Shown in pieces: positions 60,022 to 64,000 of a stretch of DNA of 64,000 nt. The position numbers and the translations under genes are program-made. Origin of the DNA: Brachyhypopomus gauderio (lineage: Eukaryota > Chordata > Actinopteri > Gymnotiformes > Hypopomidae); contig NC_135214.1 of assembly GCF_052324685.1 (NCBI RefSeq), positions 30,794,206 to 30,858,205 on the forward strand, given 5' to 3'. The notes under the pieces are model-generated. The model searched no databases. It was not told the origin of the DNA and was given only the letters and a program-made list of their open reading frames with translations. Within the stretch, counting starts at the first letter, position 1; each line of letters begins with the position of its first letter.

Positions 60022-63000
60022 ACACACACACACAGCTTATCTACACACTCATATATAATACACAGTAGTATGGGTGCTGTACTTTGCCCAGAGTCATATG
60101 GGTAGAAGAAGGCAATGATGAGGTTGATGAAGACAGCCAGGTTGAACGAGATGGTTCCCCATAGGGTCATTCTCCGAGAAAACCAATACAACACTGGCAT
60201 ACCTGAAAGAAGCAGAATACACAGAACAGTCATTTCTACACTGGAGAGAATTCCAATATACATCATCATATAATCGGTACACAAGCTGATTCGCTCCGAG
60301 TGCTCCGAGACTTTGACGAGACCGAAATGAAAACGTACTCCGTAGTTTCTTCTGCCACTCCATCTCGTTGTGCAGGAAGGAGGCCTGCTCGAAGAAGTGC
60401 GTGACCTTGCTGCCTTGCTCGTCCTGCTCCGTGGTGTTGAAGACCCGGAGCTTGGACTCCTCCGTGAGGAACTCGCAGATGGGGTGGACAGGGAACACAA
60501 TCTGCTCCATGCTGCGGTCCTCGCGAACTATCTGACAGTGCCACGATAAAACTCGACTGAGATTACGCCATGACACACGGACTAAATGTAACTAAATGCA
60601 GTGCTTTTTAAGGTGTTCAGGGAAGTGTGAGCTCTTTTAGGCTGGTGTTGGAGAGTTTTTTTTTTTTTACTTCTCACTTCGATTTGTGCGGTTTGTTTCT
60701 CGTAGAACTCCAGCGGGTCCTCCTCGGGGATCTCAGCGGGAGCGGTGGATTTCAACATCTGGGAGAACTGTTTGTTGTTCAGATTGAGCTAAATGGACAG
60801 AAAAAAAGATAAACGTGATGTTATAAATAAAATTCTAGACACAACAAACTGACTACCTGTTCCAATGATGGAAAGCTAGAAAGCTGGCTGCCATTTTGAA
60901 GCCATTACCATAGAGGAGATGCCCTCTTCTACCTCTTCTTTAGTCCGTTTTGGTGGTTTCAGCAGGTTGAGGAGAATTTTATTGTGCCGTGCCAGCTGTA
61001 GAAAAACAACAAATTTCTGTTGACCTCCTCAGCAGCATCCTGGGAACTCGGTGAAGCTTCCTGACAGGTTAGCAGTATACCTGCAGTGCCAGGATGTAGA
61101 TGTTGTGGCCAACTTCTCTGGGCGACACCTCTGCCTCCTCACAGTCGTTCTCTTGCAGGTAAGCCTTCTTTATCACCTCAACCTACGCGTCAGTGGACAC
61201 ATGGGAAATCGAGCTTTACTGTGTAGTTTAACAGCTGCGTACCTCTCGTTCATACTGGGATATCGAGTAGGGGAACCCACTAATTCTCGAGGACGAAGGT
61301 TAATCAGAATCCTCTCTGCATTCTCGTTGTCATGGCGGCTCTCCATCAGGGCCAGCAGGAGCTTGGAGCCATTGTCCTGCCAGTAAGCACATTCTCATCA
61401 CACAACAGAGCATTTGAACGCCCCCCCTCTCTGCATTAGACCTTAAGGAGGCTCAAGAACAGCATTTATGTGACAGAAATGACAGACTATCACCTCTGAC
61501 GTTGTCTCACAGTGTAACTGAAATTTCTCACATCCTCTCAAAGCAAACATGATGCTTCACGTCATTAGGCATTTTACAGCTTGGTTGAAAAGCAGCATAA
61601 AGCAGCATGCAACGTGCCTTCTCTTGAATGCCTCGGCGAACACTTCCATACGTGGTGGTACGTCAGTGAGGGAACCGATCATTTACCTTGAGCTGGAGCA
61701 CCATCTCCATGCGGTAGCGACACAGAGGGCTGATGTCATTCAGAATCAAAGCGGTGATTATGTCGATGCCGTTGCATTCATGGGTGACGATGCATGTCTT
61801 CAGGCAGACAGAAGAAAATCAGGGTACAAGAACATTCAACATACTAAACACTAACTGGCCCAACTTGCTTGGCTTTCTCACAGTAATCTGTAACTCGTTG
61901 TGTCCCAAATTTCTCTTGATGGTGCGTTAAACATGATTGTCTAATGAGTTATTCTGCAACTGACTATCTGGCTTGATTCTCATCCAGTACAGTGGTTATC
62001 CAGTAGATTGATCAGTGGTTATCTGCGATCGATTATCTGACCTGATTTTCCTGACATGGGCCCTGACAGTACTCTGTGAGCGTCTCCAGGGTCTGGGTGA
62101 TCAGGCCCACATTGCTCTCGTTGATGTAGAGGCCCAGAAGGCCCAGGCCTCCAGTTGTGCTCCCACACATGATGTCCAGGAACTGCAGTGTCTCACACAC
62201 CAGGTTATAGTTTGTCTTGTTGTTCTGACAGCGGAGGAAATTCTGAAGCAAAATCAGATAATGGGGATATTCAGACTAACATTCAGAAGATCATGACAGA
62301 TGGCCCGTCTCAGATCAGACCTCAGTATAGCCTGAACAGTAGAGATGGCCTGTCTCAGATCAGACCTCAGTATAGCCTGAACAGTAGAGATGGCCTGACT
62401 CAGATCAGACCTCAGTGTAGCCGGAACAGCCGGATTCACCTGCAGGTCTTGGTTGTGGTTCTCACACAGCAGCTGCAGGAAGCGCAGAATGGGCTTCATG
62501 ATGGTGACGGAGGGCCCCATCTCTGTCTGCACCTCCTGCTGTTCAATGTGGGGAGGAGGAGGAAGCGCCTGGCCCAGTGCAGGGGAGGCCTGACGTCCAA
62601 ATGAGGTCACACCACCTGGGTGATACACCAACGGCTGGGGCCCGGCTGACAGGAGACAGCAAATGTACTTAAGTTCATGTATTCATTTTCTTATATGGCA
62701 CAGTTCTTTGTACCTGTACTAATAATCATTTGCATTATAAGTTCTGTGAGTCTGTGTTGTTTCACCTGGCTCCAAATCTTTCTCAGTTTTGGCCTTGTGA
62801 GTCATTTCACCCACATTGACTGAAACGGTGGCCTTAACGTCCATCTGCGCGATTTTCATCCGATCATTTAGAACTTTAAAGAACTTCTCTGACTTGTTGT
62901 CACCCATCATCAGTTTGTAAAAGGAGTTCTAAAGTAAATAAAAAGGTAAAAGTTTTACTTATTCTCAAAATGTATGTTTTTTCAGCATAGTTCTAACAGA

Positions 63001-63295
63001 ATAAAGTCAAGTTAAGAACAAAGTCAAAGATTAAAACATCTTGAGCAACTTTAAAAATTCTCCCAGTCTAGACATACAGTATAAACCCAACGACTCTGAC
63101 TGAGAAACAGCATCTGCACCTGTATCTCTGTGTTGCCTCCCTCTAGCAGACAGATGGCTAGCTGAATGCTCTCTTGGAAGATCTTATCATTTTTGGTGCT
63201 CATAATGAGGTCCGTGAAAAGCTTTGTGGCACCCTCTCTATCTAGACGACACTGTATTGCTGCCACAGCAACCCAGTCTCTCTCCATCTCTCCAC

Positions 63296-63331
<36 letters not shown>

Positions 63332-64000
63332 TAAGCAACTGACACTAAACCACAGTATGAATTCTGAATCACTCAAAAGTAGTACAGAGTAGTTGTAGAT
63401 CTAGTGTTCAGCAGTGATACAGTCTGTTTCTTTACTATAGTAGGCATTTGTCTTTCTACAACAACTTCAACAAACCTCCCGGTCCAAGTTCAACCAGATC
63501 AGTTTTTATGCTCTTTTTGCTGTTGAACAGGTAATTCTGCAGCAACAATTTCCTCAAGCCAGTCCCCTTTAAAAAGAAACACTTTTATATTAGTGGACAA
63601 GCAGAAAAATGGACCAGGCAGACCAACATGCAATATATCATGCCTGAACATCTGACCCTCTCATCAAAGTCCAGAGTACGGATCAGCATCTCCTGAAGAG
63701 TTCGCAGGACCTTAATGCAGAGTTTCTCCTCTGACTTCATCAGAGCTTTGGTGTGCTGTATTAGCCTGGAGAACACAGAGAAGAAACGAACACACTCAGG
63801 CACAGCGATACAAAATGAATGCAGTCCATCTCACCAGTGGCAAACACCATAAAACATCTCTCTCCGTTTTGCTTAACGGTTAAAGTCCACGAGGCTTCTG
63901 AGGTCACGACCCCTCCCACTGCAAGCAGCAGCAGCTATTCACTTAGTTGAGGACTCACTTGGAGATGAAGCCCCCAGACTCACAGCGCATGCGAGCGTCG
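56257..64000 (-). CDS. itpr3: Inositol 1,4,5-trisphosphate receptor, probably type 3 (C-terminal part)
   Basis: ER calcium channel opened by IP3; partial, the N-terminal ligand-binding half lies past the right edge. Exons: 63959-64000+, 63657-63765, 63476-63566, 63120-63295, 62766-62928, 62440-62645, 62042-62242, 61687-61797, 61281-61376, 61081-61176, 60909-60995, 60678-60788, 60339-60531, 60083-60202, 59646-59818, 59197-59361, 58631-58820, 58292-58369, 58051-58172, 57723-57887, 57338-57498, 56598-56759, 56257-56376. The RIH-associated region ([20 protein letters not shown]) is followed by six membrane segments, including [20 protein letters not shown]. The pore filter is GGGVGD ([15 protein letters not shown]). 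S6 is [20 protein letters not shown], then the linker [17 protein letters not shown] and the coil [12 protein letters not shown]...[11 protein letters not shown]. The tail [14 protein letters not shown] points to type 3 over types 1 and 2. Confidence 0.93.
59959..60034 (+). repeat. (CA)n microsatellite in itpr3 intron
   Basis: About 76 bases of CA with one GA interruption. Confidence 0.95.
62299..62430 (+). repeat. 45-bp tandem repeat, three copies, in itpr3 intron
   Basis: Units begin at 62299, 62344 and 62389, each GATGGCC...CTCAGATCAGACCTCAG...; the third is more diverged. The array starts about nine bases past the donor of the exon at 62440-62645 on the gene's strand. Confidence 0.9.
63299..63329 (+). 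repeat. (CA)n run adjoining an itpr3 acceptor
   Basis: On the gene's strand this is (TG)n running straight into TGTAG and the exon boundary at 63295. Confidence 0.95.

Noticed and set aside
60266-60544. Alternative minus-strand frame over an itpr3 exon
   Set aside because: Same exon in the wrong frame; the correct frame encodes the conserved receptor segment between the RIH-associated region and the first membrane helix.

Overview
This is vertebrate nuclear DNA, almost certainly from a teleost fish. Coding exons are short, split by GT/AG introns and all recognisable as vertebrate proteins. The non-coding DNA is rich in (CA/TG)n, (CT)n, (TA)n and homopolymer runs and carries several decayed hAT transposons and LINE fragments. 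There are no operons, bacterial signals or CRISPR arrays. Species cannot be fixed from sequence alone.

Layout, left to right. (1) 0.3-1.4 kb: a decayed LINE-2-like reverse transcriptase relic, probably in an intron of the next gene. (2) 1502-1901 (+): the last two exons of a gene I do not recognise. (3) 4468-6280 (-): complete taf10, a TFIID/SAGA subunit. (4) 6.3-10.99 kb: no convincing coding exon; the right part is probably the efhd2 3' UTR. (5) 10999-24775 (-): complete efhd2 (swiprosin-1) in four coding exons. Its 12.75-kb first intron holds a nested hAT insertion, a 19-copy 38-bp minisatellite, a possible L1 fragment and CTCF-like and X-box-like motifs. (6) 27239-40298 (-): fhad1 (forkhead-associated domain plus long coiled coil), rebuilt as 29 in-phase coding exons. 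(7) 42019-44863 (-) and 45474-47902 (+): a head-to-head pair of pancreatic elastase-2/chymotrypsin-C type serine proteases sharing a ~0.6-kb promoter region. (8) 49483-53994 (-): complete alas2 (erythroid 5-aminolevulinate synthase) with an untranslated first exon near 55.2 kb carrying an iron-responsive element. (9) 56257-64000 (-): the 3' 23 coding exons of an inositol trisphosphate receptor, best fit itpr3; the 5' part lies beyond the window.

These are independently transcribed genes, not one pathway. The fhad1-efhd2-CTRC/CELA2 neighbourhood matches human 1p36.21 as I know it, whereas alas2 and itpr3 lie elsewhere in human, so a synteny junction lies between about 48 and 49.5 kb. alas2 links haem synthesis to iron through the IRE; the proteases are secreted digestive zymogens; itpr3 is an ER calcium release channel and EFHD2 a calcium-binding actin regulator.

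I found no evidence for an entirely new biological system. The most interesting points are the alas2 IRE with an unusual upper-stem mismatch, the hAT-inside-hAT nesting, the structured minisatellite, the S1-pocket difference between the two proteases, and a recurring placement of TG/CA or C runs right at splice sites.
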